Assembly (NCBI GenBank): GCA_964560425.1
Contig: CAZLLE010000013.1
Coordinates: 1 to 27,418 of the forward strand
Length of the DNA: 27,418 bases
Reading direction: 5' to 3'
Source: CAZLLE01 sp964560425
GTDB taxonomy: Bacteria; Campylobacterota; Campylobacteria; Campylobacterales; QNZT01
In this document: positions 16,231 to 25,879 of the stretch, in pieces
Position numbering within the stretch: position 1 is the first letter of the stretch
How the letters are laid out: each line of letters opens with the position of its first letter
The notes under the pieces: model-generated
The model's database searches: none
Seen by the model: the letters and a program-made list of their open reading frames with translations, nothing else
Told to the model about the DNA's origin: nothing
Program-made: the position numbers and the translations under genes

Positions 16231-18500
16231 AACCTCCTACCTAGATTAAACTCTATTGTACGAGTTCTATCTAAATCTTCATCATCCAATGTTCTAGCAT
16301 AAAAGATTTGTAAAGGTACTCCAAGAGGTGATTTTGGCCACTCTATACCAATACCTACAGAAGATCTATGAATCTCATCAAAATCCTCTCTACCTGTTGT
16401 TCCATAATCATAAAATGTCATAAGTCTCAAATCTATAGACTCTACAAGTGGAAAACTCATCTCAAATGATGCAGCAGCCATTTTTTTGGCCCCTACTAAA
16501 TCGCCTCTAGTACCATTTATATCTTCATTTCTTGGTGCTAGTGTTCCATATCTAAATCCTCTAACTGTACCCATTCCACCCATATATAATTTTTCATTTA
16601 GTGGTAGATATCCATTATCTTCGATAATATTGACACGCCCTTTGAATCTTAAAATAAGGTCATAATCAATTAGATCTTCTAATCCATAATAGTACTTAAG
16701 GCTAAAGTTTGTACTCAAAAACTCTGCATCTCCTCCAACACCCGCATACTCTATACTTGTACCTGCATGAATACCTGAACGAGGAAGATAATAATCATCA
16801 GTATTATCATAAGTTAGAGATGGTATAAATGAGCTTTTTACAATTTTACCCTCTTGATAATATACATTGTTTTTAAGAGCTTCATCAACATCACTTAGCT
16901 CTGTATCTTGATATAGGTATGTAAGTGAAGCACTAACATTTCTTGTGATTTTTCGTCCTAGCTTTAGACTTGCTCCAAGTGACTTCTCTTTGTAGTTGAT
17001 ATAGTTATAGTTCTTTTTAAAGATATTACCACCCAAGCTATATAGAGAGTCAAAGAGTCGTGGATTATAGAAATTTACACTACCCTTAAGTGTTCTTCCC
17101 TCATCATCATCATCTCCATCTCCATACTCTCCCATTGAGTAATCTATTTCAGTTCCTATCTCTATTCCTGTACCCATGAAGTTTCTATCTGATATTCCAG
17201 CATTTACACCAAATCCAGCATAACTACCATAAGATATACCACCCATAATACTTCCTGTACTCGCCTCATTTACATTTACAATTAAATCAAGTTTATCTGG
17301 TGTAACTTGATGAGGTTGGATTTGAACATCATTAAAGTAACCTGTTCTTTTGAGTGCATTTTGTGAATCTTTAAGATCATTTTGATTAAATGCTTCTCCT
17401 TCACTAAGGTATAACTCTCGTCTAATTACTCTATCCATAGTTCTTGAGTTTCCAGCGATGGTGATGTTATTGATATAAACTTTTTTGTTTGGTACTACTC
17501 GATAGGTAATATTTGCCACTTTTTTGCTTCTATCTTGTTTTACATCAGGTACAATATTTGCAAATGCGTATCCTTTGTTGGATACTTTATCTCTAATGCG
17601 AGAAATATCTTTTCTTAGTTTTGTAACATCAAAAATTTTCCCTTTTTTCAGTTTGAAATTTTCCAATAGATTTTTTTTATCAGCAATAGAGGGATCAATA
17701 TCTAGATCTACACTTCCTACTCTATATTGAGGTCCTTCATCTATTGTATATGATAGTTCTGCACTGTAATCTTCAAAATGTGTTCTTAGTGTTGGTTGTG
17801 ATACTTTTACATCTAAAAAACCATTTTTTAGATAGAACTCTTTGATTCGCATAGAGTCAAATTTGAGTTGATCAGCTTTTAGTTTACCATCATTACGACC
17901 CAATAACCACCCTGCAAATTGTGCCTCTTTGTTAGCTATAACTGGCTCAATATCTTTATAACCAAAATGTTTTGCTCCATGAAGGGTAATTTTTTTGATA
18001 TATATATTTTCACCCTTATTGATAACAATATTGGTTTGAACACTACCCGAATCTAATGTATTATTTTCTACTTCAACTACAGAGTCATAGTAACCTTGTG
18101 ACTCTAAATCTTTTTTAATATTGTGTTCTACATTTTTGATTTTGATCTCATCATAAAGATCACCTTTTTTGATACCTGCATTGGTAAGTGTCTCATCCTC
18201 TTTATCTTGTGAAACACCTGTGATTCTTACACGCGAAATAATTGGCTTCTCTTTTAGGTGAAAAGTCAAAATACCGCTATCCTCATCTACCCAAATATCT
18301 TCAAAATATCTTTGAGAATATAGTTTTTTAATACTCTCATCTACCTTAACACCATTTAATTCTTCTCCGACATTAACAGTGATGATCTCTTTTGCTATCT
18401 CAGGTGAGATTTGTACTAGTCCATCAAACCTTATATCTCTAATTGTCTGTGCATTGAGTGAAAGGAGTGTAAATCCTAAGGTTAAAATAACTTTTTTCAT
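16227..18500 (-). CDS. bamA: outer membrane protein assembly factor BamA
   Basis: BamA inserts beta-barrel proteins into the outer membrane. The 757-residue protein has a signal peptide (KKVILTLGFTLLSLNAQ), then five POTRA repeats over about residues 18-420 (for example ITLHGAKHFGYKDIEP and ITIAGNSRTMDRVIRRELYL), then a 16-strand barrel from about 430. Its last residues EFNLGRRF end in the aromatic residue expected of outer-membrane barrels. VRGFRYGTLAPR fits the conserved VRGF motif of the barrel-lock loop. An acidic run (GDGDDDDEG, near residue 460) lies in an early barrel loop. The start is ATG with AAGG about ten bases upstream. It is divergent from tyrA. Confidence 0.96.
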   Translation of the reverse strand: MKKVILTLGFTLLSLNAQTIRDIRFDGLVQISPEIAKEIITVNVGEELNGVKVDESIKKLYSQRYFEDIWVDEDSGILTFHLKEKPIISRVRITGVSQDKEDETLTNAGIKKGDLYDEIKIKNVEHNIKKDLESQGYYDSVVEVENNTLDSGSVQTNIVINKGENIYIKKITLHGAKHFGYKDIEPVIANKEAQFAGWLLGRNDGKLKADQLKFDSMRIKEFYLKNGFLDVKVSQPTLRTHFEDYSAELSYTIDEGPQYRVGSVDLDIDPSIADKKNLLENFKLKKGKIFDVTKLRKDISRIRDKVSNKGYAFANIVPDVKQDRSKKVANITYRVVPNKKVYINNITIAGNSRTMDRVIRRELYLSEGEAFNQNDLKDSQNALKRTGYFNDVQIQPHQVTPDKLDLIVNVNEASTGSIMGGISYGSYAGFGVNAGISDRNFMGTGIEIGTEIDYSMGEYGDGDDDDEGRTLKGSVNFYNPRLFDSLYSLGGNIFKKNYNYINYKEKSLGASLKLGRKITRNVSASLTYLYQDTELSDVDEALKNNVYYQEGKIVKSSFIPSLTYDNTDDYYLPRSGIHAGTSIEYAGVGGDAEFLSTNFSLKYYYGLEDLIDYDLILRFKGRVNIIEDNGYLPLNEKLYMGGMGTVRGFRYGTLAPRNEDINGTRGDLVGAKKMAAASFEMSFPLVESIDLRLMTFYDYGTTGREDFDEIHRSSVGIGIEWPKSPLGVPLQIFYARTLDDEDLDRTRTIEFNLGRRF

Positions 18501-18552
18501 ATAAATTTACCTTACATTATATATTGATAAGATAAGATGATAACATATTAAT
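18501..18552. promoter_or_regulatory. divergent bamA / tyrA upstream region
   Basis: A 52-base gap between divergent genes. On the plus strand TATATT (18519-18524) fits a -10 box for tyrA. On the minus strand TATAAT (18521-18516) faces bamA but is very close to its ribosome site, so the exact bamA promoter is unclear. The two candidate boxes overlap, which could make the two genes compete for polymerase. Confidence 0.35.
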
Positions 18553-19395
18553 ATGAAAAGTAGGTATATGAAAGTAGGTATTGTTGGGTTGGGATTAATT
18601 GGTGGTTCTTTGGGATTATCACTTAAAAAGAGTGCTTTAGATGTGGAGATTTTAGGTTTTGATCATAATAAGTCACATTGCCAAGATGCAAAAAAACTTG
18701 GTTTAGTAGATGAGATAGTCTCTTTTGATCTTATTAAATCATGTGATGTAATTATTTTGGCAATTCCTGTGGAGGGAATTATCTCTTCGTTTATTGAGTT
18801 AGTAGATGTTAGTGAAGATACAACTATTATAGATGTTGGAAGTACAAAATATAAAATTACTCAAATGATTCCGCACTCTATTAGAAAAAACTTTGTTGCA
18901 GCTCATCCTATGGCAGGAATAGAAAAATTTGGTCCAACTGCTGCATTTGACTCTCTTTATGAGGATCAAATTGTTGTATTGTGTGATATTAAAGAGAGTG
19001 GAGAGTTACAACAAAAAGTGGCAATTGATATTTTTGAAAATATAGGTATGAATATTGTATATATGGGAGCCAAAGAGCATGATCTTCATGCTGCTTATAT
19101 CTCTCATTTACCTCATGCTATTAGTTATGCTTTGGCAAATAGTGTACTCTCCCAAGAAGATCCAAAAAGTATACTGGCTCTTGCTGCTGGTGGGTTTAGA
19201 AGCATGAGTCGTATTGCAAAAAGCTCTCCTGATATGTGGAGTGATGTTTTTAAACAAAATAGAGAGAATCTATTGATCACTCTGGATACCTTTTCTGATG
19301 AACTAGAGAGAATACAGAAGATGATTGTAAATGAAGATTGGGATGAGATTAGAGAGTGGATGCAAAATGCAACTACTCTTCATAAAATTTTATAA
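18553..19395 (+). CDS. tyrA: prephenate dehydrogenase
   Basis: TyrA oxidatively decarboxylates prephenate to 4-hydroxyphenylpyruvate for tyrosine synthesis. The N-terminal Rossmann domain has GLGLIGGSLG, then DVGSTKYKI and AAHPMAGIEKFGPTAAFDSLY, which carries the active-site histidine. The helical C-terminal domain includes ISHLPHAISYALAN and AAGGFRSMSRIAKSSPDMW. No chorismate mutase or ACT domain is fused. The listed start gives 280 residues. A second ATG at 18568 begins MKVGIVGLG directly, which fits family N-termini better and has AGG close upstream, so the real protein may be 275 residues. It ends with no gap against the convergent GGDEF-EAL gene. Confidence 0.94.
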   Translation: MKSRYMKVGIVGLGLIGGSLGLSLKKSALDVEILGFDHNKSHCQDAKKLGLVDEIVSFDLIKSCDVIILAIPVEGIISSFIELVDVSEDTTIIDVGSTKYKITQMIPHSIRKNFVAAHPMAGIEKFGPTAAFDSLYEDQIVVLCDIKESGELQQKVAIDIFENIGMNIVYMGAKEHDLHAAYISHLPHAISYALANSVLSQEDPKSILALAAGGFRSMSRIAKSSPDMWSDVFKQNRENLLITLDTFSDELERIQKMIVNEDWDEIREWMQNATTLHKIL

Positions 19396-21771
19396 CTATT
19401 TTTTATGTGCAATCAAAAAGTTATCTATTTTATCTTCAGGGATTGGTTCACTAAATAGATATCCTTGCATAATATAACACCCATTTTTCTGTAAGAACCT
19501 AGCTTGTTCTTCAGTCTCAACACCTTCAGCACTCACTTCAAGTGAGAGTTGAGAAGCTAAAGTAATAATTGTCTTGGTTATAACCATATCATCTTTATCT
19601 TCTGGAATATCTCTAATAAATGATTTATCTATCTTTAGTTTTGTAATAGGTAGTTTTTTTAGATGAATTAGAGATGAATAGCCTGTTCCAAAATCATCAA
19701 TTGATGTAGAGACACCAAGTTTTTTAAGCTCAGATATAACTTTGGATACTTTATTAATATCTTCCATCAAGAAGTTTTCATTTACCTCTAGTTCAAGTAG
19801 ATTAGGAGTGATTTCACTCTCCTTTACAATACTTTTCACAGTAAGAAGTAGGTCATTTTGTGTAAGTTGTTTAGATGATATATTTACAGCTATTTTAATC
19901 TCCACTCCAATAGCTTCCATCCTCTTAATTTGAGTGCAAGTTTTTGATAAAATCCATTTTCCTACTTTTACCATAAAACCACCCTCTTCAGCAATAGAGA
20001 TAAAACTTTCAGGTGTAATAAGACCATATTTAGGGTGTTCCCATCTCACTAATGCTTCTAGCCCATGTAGTGTATTTGTCTCTATGTTTACGATAGGTTG
20101 ATAGTGTAAGGTAAGTTGTTCTGACTCAATAGCTTGTCTTAGATCATTTGTAAGCTCTAGTTTTTCAAGAGCATTTGCATTCATATCCTCTGTAAAATAT
20201 CTATATGCATTTTTACCTTCAGTTTTGGCTTTATACATTGCCATATCAGCATCTTTTATGAGCTGTTCTATATCATTTGTATCATCTGGAAATATAGCAA
20301 TACCAATACTAGCCCCGATATATCCTGTCTCTGTATTCATTCTTACGGGTTGAGAAAGAGAATCTATAATCTTTTGTGCAACAACCGAGGAGTAAGCTGT
20401 ATCTTGAATATCATCTAAAATAACAGTAAATTCATCTCCGCCAAGTCTAGCTACAAGATCTTCCTCTCTAAGTATTTTATGAAAACGAGCGGCTACCTCT
20501 TTGAGGAGCATATCTCCATAATCATGTCCTAGTGTATCATTGATTGTTTTGAAGTTATCCAAATCAATAAACATAAGGGCGAGTTTTGTTCCTGATCTTC
20601 TTGCTTTTGAAATTCTTCGTTTTAAACTCTCATGAAACATCATTCTATTTGGCAAATTGGTAAGTGCGTCATAGTGAGCCAAAATATTTAGTTTGGATTC
20701 AGTCTGTTTCTGCTCTGTAATATCAGAGTAGATTCCTCCAATAAATTTTTTATTTTTTCTATTTATTACAAATTGTTGTGCTTGGAAATATTTCTCATTT
20801 TTCTCTTTATCCAAAAGTTTTGTCTCATTAGTATAAAAACCATTTTGTAGAATTTTTTTATTTTGAGCCTTTAAACTCTCTTTTTCTGCTTCTGGAAAGA
20901 CAGTAATATCTTCTAGCCCAACTATTGAATCTCTATTGAAAAAGTTATTTAGATATCTATTTGAAAATATAAATTTTCCATTTACATCTTTAATAAAGGC
21001 ACCCGCTGGTAAGTTTTTCATAAAGAGTTTAAATTGCTCTTCACTATCTTTTAGTGCTAATTGTGCCTCTTTTCTTTGGGTAATATCACTTAAAAAACCT
21101 ATGATTTTTATTTCATTTGTATCTTTCTCATATTTTGCTTTTCCCGTTATAGATACCCATTTTATCCCATCATTTATCACGATTCTATGTTCACTATATA
21201 TTGATTTAGTTTTTTGATTTAGATGGTTCTCTAATTGTCGTATTACTTCTGGTCTATCTTCTGGTACAATTTTATCTATCCAAGTGTTTATCTTATTTTC
21301 AATATTGATGTTTTTAACACCCATAATCTCTTTGAATCTTTTTGAATAAAATACTTCTCCATTAGAGTAGTTCCACTCCCAAAGTCCTTCATGTGAGCCT
21401 TCTGTTGCTATCTCATATCTATCTTTGTACATGTGAATAAGATTTTTAGATTTTACATTTTCACTAATATCCAAAATAACACCAAACTTACCTTCATTAC
21501 CTTCAGAAACATATATTAGTGCATCGATCTCTTGACCTATATCATTTATAATCTTTTCTTCAAATTTATCATGGTGTGTTGTATTTAAGTTTGATATCTG
21601 TTCAAATATTTTTTTTCTATTTTGTCCTGCAAGATTATTAAATGCCTCATTAGTAATAAGTGCCGTACCTTTATTTCCTTTGTAAAACATTGGCAGGGAG
21701 AAATGCTCTATCATAAGTTTGACGGTACTAATATCAATCTCTTTAGAAGAGCGACCTAATTTTCTAAACAT
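19396..21771 (-). CDS. PAS-PAS-GGDEF-EAL cyclic di-GMP signalling protein
   Basis: A 791-residue protein with no membrane segment, so cytosolic. Residues about 15-105 look like a degenerate PAS domain; about 110-235 and 240-355 are PAS/PAC modules (LSDITQRKEA and YSDITEQKQ mark their ends). The GGDEF domain (about 360-520) has DLDNFKTINDTLGHDYGD and an intact RLGGDEF, plus RxxD (REED) five residues before it, the inhibitory c-di-GMP site. The EAL domain (about 535-785) has LEALVRWEHP, NISSKQL, LEVNENF, IDDFGTGYSSL, KIDKSFI and AEGVETEEQ, so metal and catalytic residues look complete. It could both make and break c-di-GMP; the direction used cannot be read. The start ATG has AGGA six bases upstream. 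Confidence 0.93.
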   Translation of the reverse strand: MFRKLGRSSKEIDISTVKLMIEHFSLPMFYKGNKGTALITNEAFNNLAGQNRKKIFEQISNLNTTHHDKFEEKIINDIGQEIDALIYVSEGNEGKFGVILDISENVKSKNLIHMYKDRYEIATEGSHEGLWEWNYSNGEVFYSKRFKEIMGVKNINIENKINTWIDKIVPEDRPEVIRQLENHLNQKTKSIYSEHRIVINDGIKWVSITGKAKYEKDTNEIKIIGFLSDITQRKEAQLALKDSEEQFKLFMKNLPAGAFIKDVNGKFIFSNRYLNNFFNRDSIVGLEDITVFPEAEKESLKAQNKKILQNGFYTNETKLLDKEKNEKYFQAQQFVINRKNKKFIGGIYSDITEQKQTESKLNILAHYDALTNLPNRMMFHESLKRRISKARRSGTKLALMFIDLDNFKTINDTLGHDYGDMLLKEVAARFHKILREEDLVARLGGDEFTVILDDIQDTAYSSVVAQKIIDSLSQPVRMNTETGYIGASIGIAIFPDDTNDIEQLIKDADMAMYKAKTEGKNAYRYFTEDMNANALEKLELTNDLRQAIESEQLTLHYQPIVNIETNTLHGLEALVRWEHPKYGLITPESFISIAEEGGFMVKVGKWILSKTCTQIKRMEAIGVEIKIAVNISSKQLTQNDLLLTVKSIVKESEITPNLLELEVNENFLMEDINKVSKVISELKKLGVSTSIDDFGTGYSSLIHLKKLPITKLKIDKSFIRDIPEDKDDMVITKTIITLASQLSLEVSAEGVETEEQARFLQKNGCYIMQGYLFSEPIPEDKIDNFLIAHKK

Positions 21772-21906
21772 GTAGAATCCTATCTATAATTTTCAAGTTA
21801 TCTTTTATATCGGTAAAACTAAAAAAAAATAAAATTAGTAGACCTCTTTTATAGCATATGAAAGAACTCTACTGTATTATAGTAATAATTTAGTATAGGG
21901 GTATAT
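21772..21906. promoter_or_regulatory. divergent promoter region between the GGDEF-EAL gene and dnaE
   Basis: A 135-base AT-rich gap. On the plus strand TATAGT (21878-21883) and an AGGGG ribosome site (21897-21901) precede dnaE. On the minus strand TATAAA (21809-21804) precedes the GGDEF-EAL gene by about 33 bases. No inverted repeat strong enough to propose an operator was seen. Confidence 0.35.
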
Positions 21907-24900
21907 ATGGGCGAATCAAACTTTACGCATTTACATCTACATACAGAGTACTCTCTTTTAGATGGGGCAAATAAGATAAAACAGCTAGCCAAAAAGGTTA
22001 AAAACTTGGGCATGAACTCTGTTGCAATTACAGATCATGGTAATATGTTTGGTGCTATTGACTTTTATATGACAATGAGAAAAGAGGGTATTAAGCCTGT
22101 TATTGGAATGGAAGCTTATATTCATAATCAAGAAGATTTGGGGGATAAGAGTGTAAAACAGAGGTTTCATTTATGTCTTTATGCCAAAAATGAGATTGGT
22201 TATAAAAATCTTATGTATTTGAGTTCTCAAAGTTATATTAATGGTTTTTACTACTATCCAAGAATCAACAAAAAACTACTTCGTGAAAGAAGTGAAGGAT
22301 TAATATGCTCCTCTGCTTGTCTTCAAGGAGAGGTTAATTGGCATCTAAATTTAAGTGAAAGAAATGTCAAAAATGGAGCCAAAGGGTATGATGAAGCGTT
22401 GAGAGTTGCTTTGGAGTATAAAGAGATATTTGGTGAAGATTTTTATCTTGAAATCATGCGTCATGGCATTGGTGATCAGCTATCTATTGATGAGCAAATT
22501 ATTCAAATTTCAAGAGATGCCAATATCAAAATTATTGCGACAAATGATACTCACTACTTAGAACAGCAACTAGCAGAGTCTCATGAAGCCTTTATGTGTA
22601 TTGCTATGAATAAAGAGTTTGATGATCCAAAAAGACTTAGACACTCTGTCCATGAGTTTTTTGTTAAATCACCACAAGAGATGGCAAAACTTTTTGCAGA
22701 TATTCCAGAAGCTCTTACTAATACTCAAGAGATTGTAGATAAGTGTAATTTGGAGATTAAATTAGGTAATCCAACCCCACCAAACTTTAAATTTGTAAAA
22801 GATTTTGCTATTAGAGATGGAGTACCTCATCTTGATAATGATGCTGATTATTTTATATATAAATGTAAAGAGGGCTTAGAAGAGAGACTAAAGATTGTTT
22901 CAAAAGAGAAACATCAAGAGTATAGAGATAGATTAGATTTTGAGATGGATATTATCAATAGCATGAAATTTCCAGGCTATATGTTAATAGTTTGGGATTT
23001 TATTCGTGATGCTAAAGAGAAGGGAATTCCTGTAGGTCCAGGAAGGGGATCTGCCGCGGGAAGTTTGGTAGCTTTTTCTCTTGAAATTACAGATATTGAC
23101 CCAATGAAATATGATCTACTTTTTGAGAGGTTTCTAAACCCTGAACGGGTGAGTATGCCCGATATTGATATTGACTTTTGTCAAAAAAGAAGAGGGGAAT
23201 CAATAGATTATGTGGTAAATACTTATGGACGAAATAATGTTGCACAAGTAATCACTTTTGGTAAACTATTGGCAAAGGGAGTTATTAGAGATGTTGCAAG
23301 AGTTATGGCCATGCCTTATGCGGAGGCAGATAAAATGGCTAAACTTATCCCTGATGAATTGGGTATTAATCTTGAAGAGTCATTCAAAAAAGAGCCAAAA
23401 ATCAAAGAGCTTATTGATTCAAATCCTCAAGCAAAAAGGGTTTGGGATGTTGCTATAGCATTAGAGGGACTAAATAGAAACTCTGGTATGCATGCTGCTG
23501 GAGTAGTGCTTAGTAATGAAGAGTTATGGCATAAAGCTCCTATCTATAAAGCAACAGGTGAAAACCAACCTTTTGTAACTCAATACTCACTTAAATATCT
23601 TGAAGATGTTGATCTTATCAAATTTGACTTTTTGGGTCTAAAAACTTTGACGGTTATTGATGATGCTTTGAAATTAATTGAAGCTAGACATAATAAGAAG
23701 ATAAATTTTAATGAGACCGATTTTGATGATCCTGATATCTACAAATTAATCCAAAGTGGTGCAACTATTGGGCTTTTTCAGATTGAATCAGGTGGTATGC
23801 AATCTCTAAATGAGAGATTAAAACCGACAAACTTTGAAGATCTTATTGCTGTATTGGCTCTTTATCGTCCCGGTCCTATGGAGTCTGGAATGCTTGATGA
23901 TTTTATTGAGAGAAAACATGGACGAGCTGAGATCACTTATGCTTTTCCTGAATTAGCTCCTATACTAAAGCCAACTTATGGAGTGATTGTATATCAGGAA
24001 CAAGTTATGCAGATTGTTCAAACAATTGGTGGTTTTAGTCTTGGTGGGGCGGATGTGGTTCGTCGTGCAATGGGTAAAAAGATTAAAGAGGAGATGGATA
24101 GGCTAAAGGGTGAGTTTGCAGATGGGGCAGTCAAAAAGGGATTTGATAGAAAAAAATCGGAAGATCTATTTGATCTAATTGTAAAATTTGCAGGGTATGG
24201 TTTTAATAAATCACACTCAGCAGCTTATGCCATGATTACCTTTGAGACAAGTTATCTCAAAGCTTACTACCCCGCAGAGTTTATGTCAGCACTTCTTACA
24301 AGTGAAGCAGATAATACTGATAAAGTTGTAAAATATGTTGATGAGGTAAAACGACTAGGAATGGAGCTACTTCCTCCCTCTATTATTGAAAGTGGTATAG
24401 AGTTTAGACCGCGTCCTACAGATGGTGAAGCTGGAATATTATTTGGACTTGGTGCTATCAAAGGTGTGGGAAGTAAAGCAATAGAGTCTATTTTGGAAGC
24501 AAGAGAGGAGAGGGCATTTAGTGATATTAGTGATTTTTTAGCTAGGATTGATACCTCAAAAGTAAATAAAAGAGTCCTTGAAGCTCTTATTAAATCGGGA
24601 GCTATGGATAGCTTTGGATATTCAAGACAAGCTCTTATCTCTCAAATAGAAAAAATTGTAGAAGCAGGAAGTGAAGCTGCAAGAGCCAAAAAGATGGCAG
24701 AAAACTCTCTTTTTGGTGATAGTGAAGAGATGGTAAAAATAGCTGTTCATATTGAAGATATGCCAGAGTTTGAACCAAAAAGAATTTTGGAGTTAGAAAA
24801 AGAGATTTTAGGTTTTTATGTATCAGGTCATCCACTAGATGAGTTTAGAGCAGAGATTAGTGCAATTAATCACACACTTTCAAGTGAAATAGATCAACTA

Positions 24901-25416
24901 GAAGATGGCTCAAAAGCTCTTTTGATTGGTAAAGTAGAAGATGTAACTGTAAAAATTAGTAAAAAAGGTAATAAATTTGGAATTATAAACCTTATGGACT
25001 TTCATGGAAATGTTGAGTTTATGGTTTTTGAAAAGATGCTTATTCAACTAGAGATGATGGATAAGAATCGTCCTCTTGCCTTTAAAGTAGCGGTTAATAA
25101 TGATGAGAGAGGCGTGAGTGTGAGATGCTTGAAAATTGTAGATTTGGAAGCTTCCAAAAAGGAAAAAGTAGAGGTCAAAAAATTGCAAGAAGCCCCAAAA
25201 CCTCTCACTCCTATTTTTGTAAAAATAGAGCTAAAAGATGATACCTCTTCACTAGAAGAGCTTCATGAACTAGTACACTCATACCCTGGAAATCGCCCAT
25301 TAAAAATAATAATATCTTCAAAACTTCAAGATGTAGTGATAGAGTCAAATATTCGGGTAAATGAGATGATTATAGAAAAATTAGAGGCTGTAACTAGCCT
25401 AAAGGTGGCGGGATAG
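21907..25416 (+). CDS. dnaE: DNA polymerase III alpha subunit
   Basis: DnaE is the main replicative polymerase. The 1169-residue length is normal for DnaE1. The N-terminal PHP domain begins FTHLHLHTEYSLLDGANKI. The polymerase core contains GPGRGSAAGSLVAF (about 377-390) and PDIDIDF (about 418-424), which carries two catalytic aspartates. Later motifs are LYRPGPMESGM and GYGFNKSHSAAYA, then a helix-hairpin-helix region (GLGAIKGVGSKAIESI) and an OB-fold segment (ALLIGKVEDVTVKISKKGNK). There is no DnaQ-like exonuclease insert, so this is not PolC. It starts with ATG after AGGGG. The small membrane-protein gene follows with no gap. Confidence 0.97.
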   Translation: MGESNFTHLHLHTEYSLLDGANKIKQLAKKVKNLGMNSVAITDHGNMFGAIDFYMTMRKEGIKPVIGMEAYIHNQEDLGDKSVKQRFHLCLYAKNEIGYKNLMYLSSQSYINGFYYYPRINKKLLRERSEGLICSSACLQGEVNWHLNLSERNVKNGAKGYDEALRVALEYKEIFGEDFYLEIMRHGIGDQLSIDEQIIQISRDANIKIIATNDTHYLEQQLAESHEAFMCIAMNKEFDDPKRLRHSVHEFFVKSPQEMAKLFADIPEALTNTQEIVDKCNLEIKLGNPTPPNFKFVKDFAIRDGVPHLDNDADYFIYKCKEGLEERLKIVSKEKHQEYRDRLDFEMDIINSMKFPGYMLIVWDFIRDAKEKGIPVGPGRGSAAGSLVAFSLEITDIDPMKYDLLFERFLNPERVSMPDIDIDFCQKRRGESIDYVVNTYGRNNVAQVITFGKLLAKGVIRDVARVMAMPYAEADKMAKLIPDELGINLEESFKKEPKIKELIDSNPQAKRVWDVAIALEGLNRNSGMHAAGVVLSNEELWHKAPIYKATGENQPFVTQYSLKYLEDVDLIKFDFLGLKTLTVIDDALKLIEARHNKKINFNETDFDDPDIYKLIQSGATIGLFQIESGGMQSLNERLKPTNFEDLIAVLALYRPGPMESGMLDDFIERKHGRAEITYAFPELAPILKPTYGVIVYQEQVMQIVQTIGGFSLGGADVVRRAMGKKIKEEMDRLKGEFADGAVKKGFDRKKSEDLFDLIVKFAGYGFNKSHSAAYAMITFETSYLKAYYPAEFMSALLTSEADNTDKVVKYVDEVKRLGMELLPPSIIESGIEFRPRPTDGEAGILFGLGAIKGVGSKAIESILEAREERAFSDISDFLARIDTSKVNKRVLEALIKSGAMDSFGYSRQALISQIEKIVEAGSEAARAKKMAENSLFGDSEEMVKIAVHIEDMPEFEPKRILELEKEILGFYVSGHPLDEFRAEISAINHTLSSEIDQLEDGSKALLIGKVEDVTVKISKKGNKFGIINLMDFHGNVEFMVFEKMLIQLEMMDKNRPLAFKVAVNNDERGVSVRCLKIVDLEASKKEKVEVKKLQEAPKPLTPIFVKIELKDDTSSLEELHELVHSYPGNRPLKIIISSKLQDVVIESNIRVNEMIIEKLEAVTSLKVAG

Positions 25417-25824
25417 ATGAATAGATTACTATTATTAGTTATAATCCCTCTTGGTATTGGAATATTATATTACTACTTTTTAAGAGAGCCTATTGTGGTC
25501 TTTTCATGGCTTGGAAGCAGTAACTTTTATATCCCTTCCTCTATTACACAATATTTTGATTTTTTACCAACCTTTGTCCATGTCTTCTCCTTCTCACTTC
25601 TAACATGGTGGGCATTAGATAAGAGTTATGAAAAAACTTCTGTTCTTATTTGGGTAATAATTAACCTTATATTTGAGATAGGACAAGCCCTACCTCATAA
25701 ATATTTAATCTATTTTCCTGATATTATCAAAAGTTATTGCATAAATGGAACATTTGCTTATGATGATATGATCTCAATCTTTGTAGCAGGGGGGGTAGCT
25801 TATTGGGTGATGAGAAGGTTATAA
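25417..25824 (+). CDS. small VanZ-like membrane protein
   Basis: A 135-residue protein with three to four hydrophobic segments: about 4-22, 50-66 (THVF-type region, sequence FVHVFSFSLLTWWAL), 76-92 and 117-132. The pattern of short helices with a conserved-looking FxHxxSF and a later FEIGQALPHK segment recalls VanZ-like proteins, whose biochemical role is mostly unknown. Its ATG follows the dnaE stop codon directly, so it is likely translated from the dnaE transcript by termination and re-initiation. No link to replication is implied by its sequence. Confidence 0.65.
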   Translation: MNRLLLLVIIPLGIGILYYYFLREPIVVFSWLGSSNFYIPSSITQYFDFLPTFVHVFSFSLLTWWALDKSYEKTSVLIWVIINLIFEIGQALPHKYLIYFPDIIKSYCINGTFAYDDMISIFVAGGVAYWVMRRL

Positions 25825-25838
25825 ATAAAATTATTTGA

Positions 25839-25844
25839 TACAAT
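25839..25844 (+). promoter_or_regulatory. possible -10 box for hsdM
   Basis: TACAAT in the context TTTGATACAATTTAG, about 36 bases before the hsdM ATG. An AAAGGA ribosome site follows at about 25865-25870. The 55-base gap is the only break between the dnaE unit and hsdM. Confidence 0.35.
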
Positions 25845-25879
25845 TTAGATTATAAAAAAATATCAAAGGATTCTTTATT

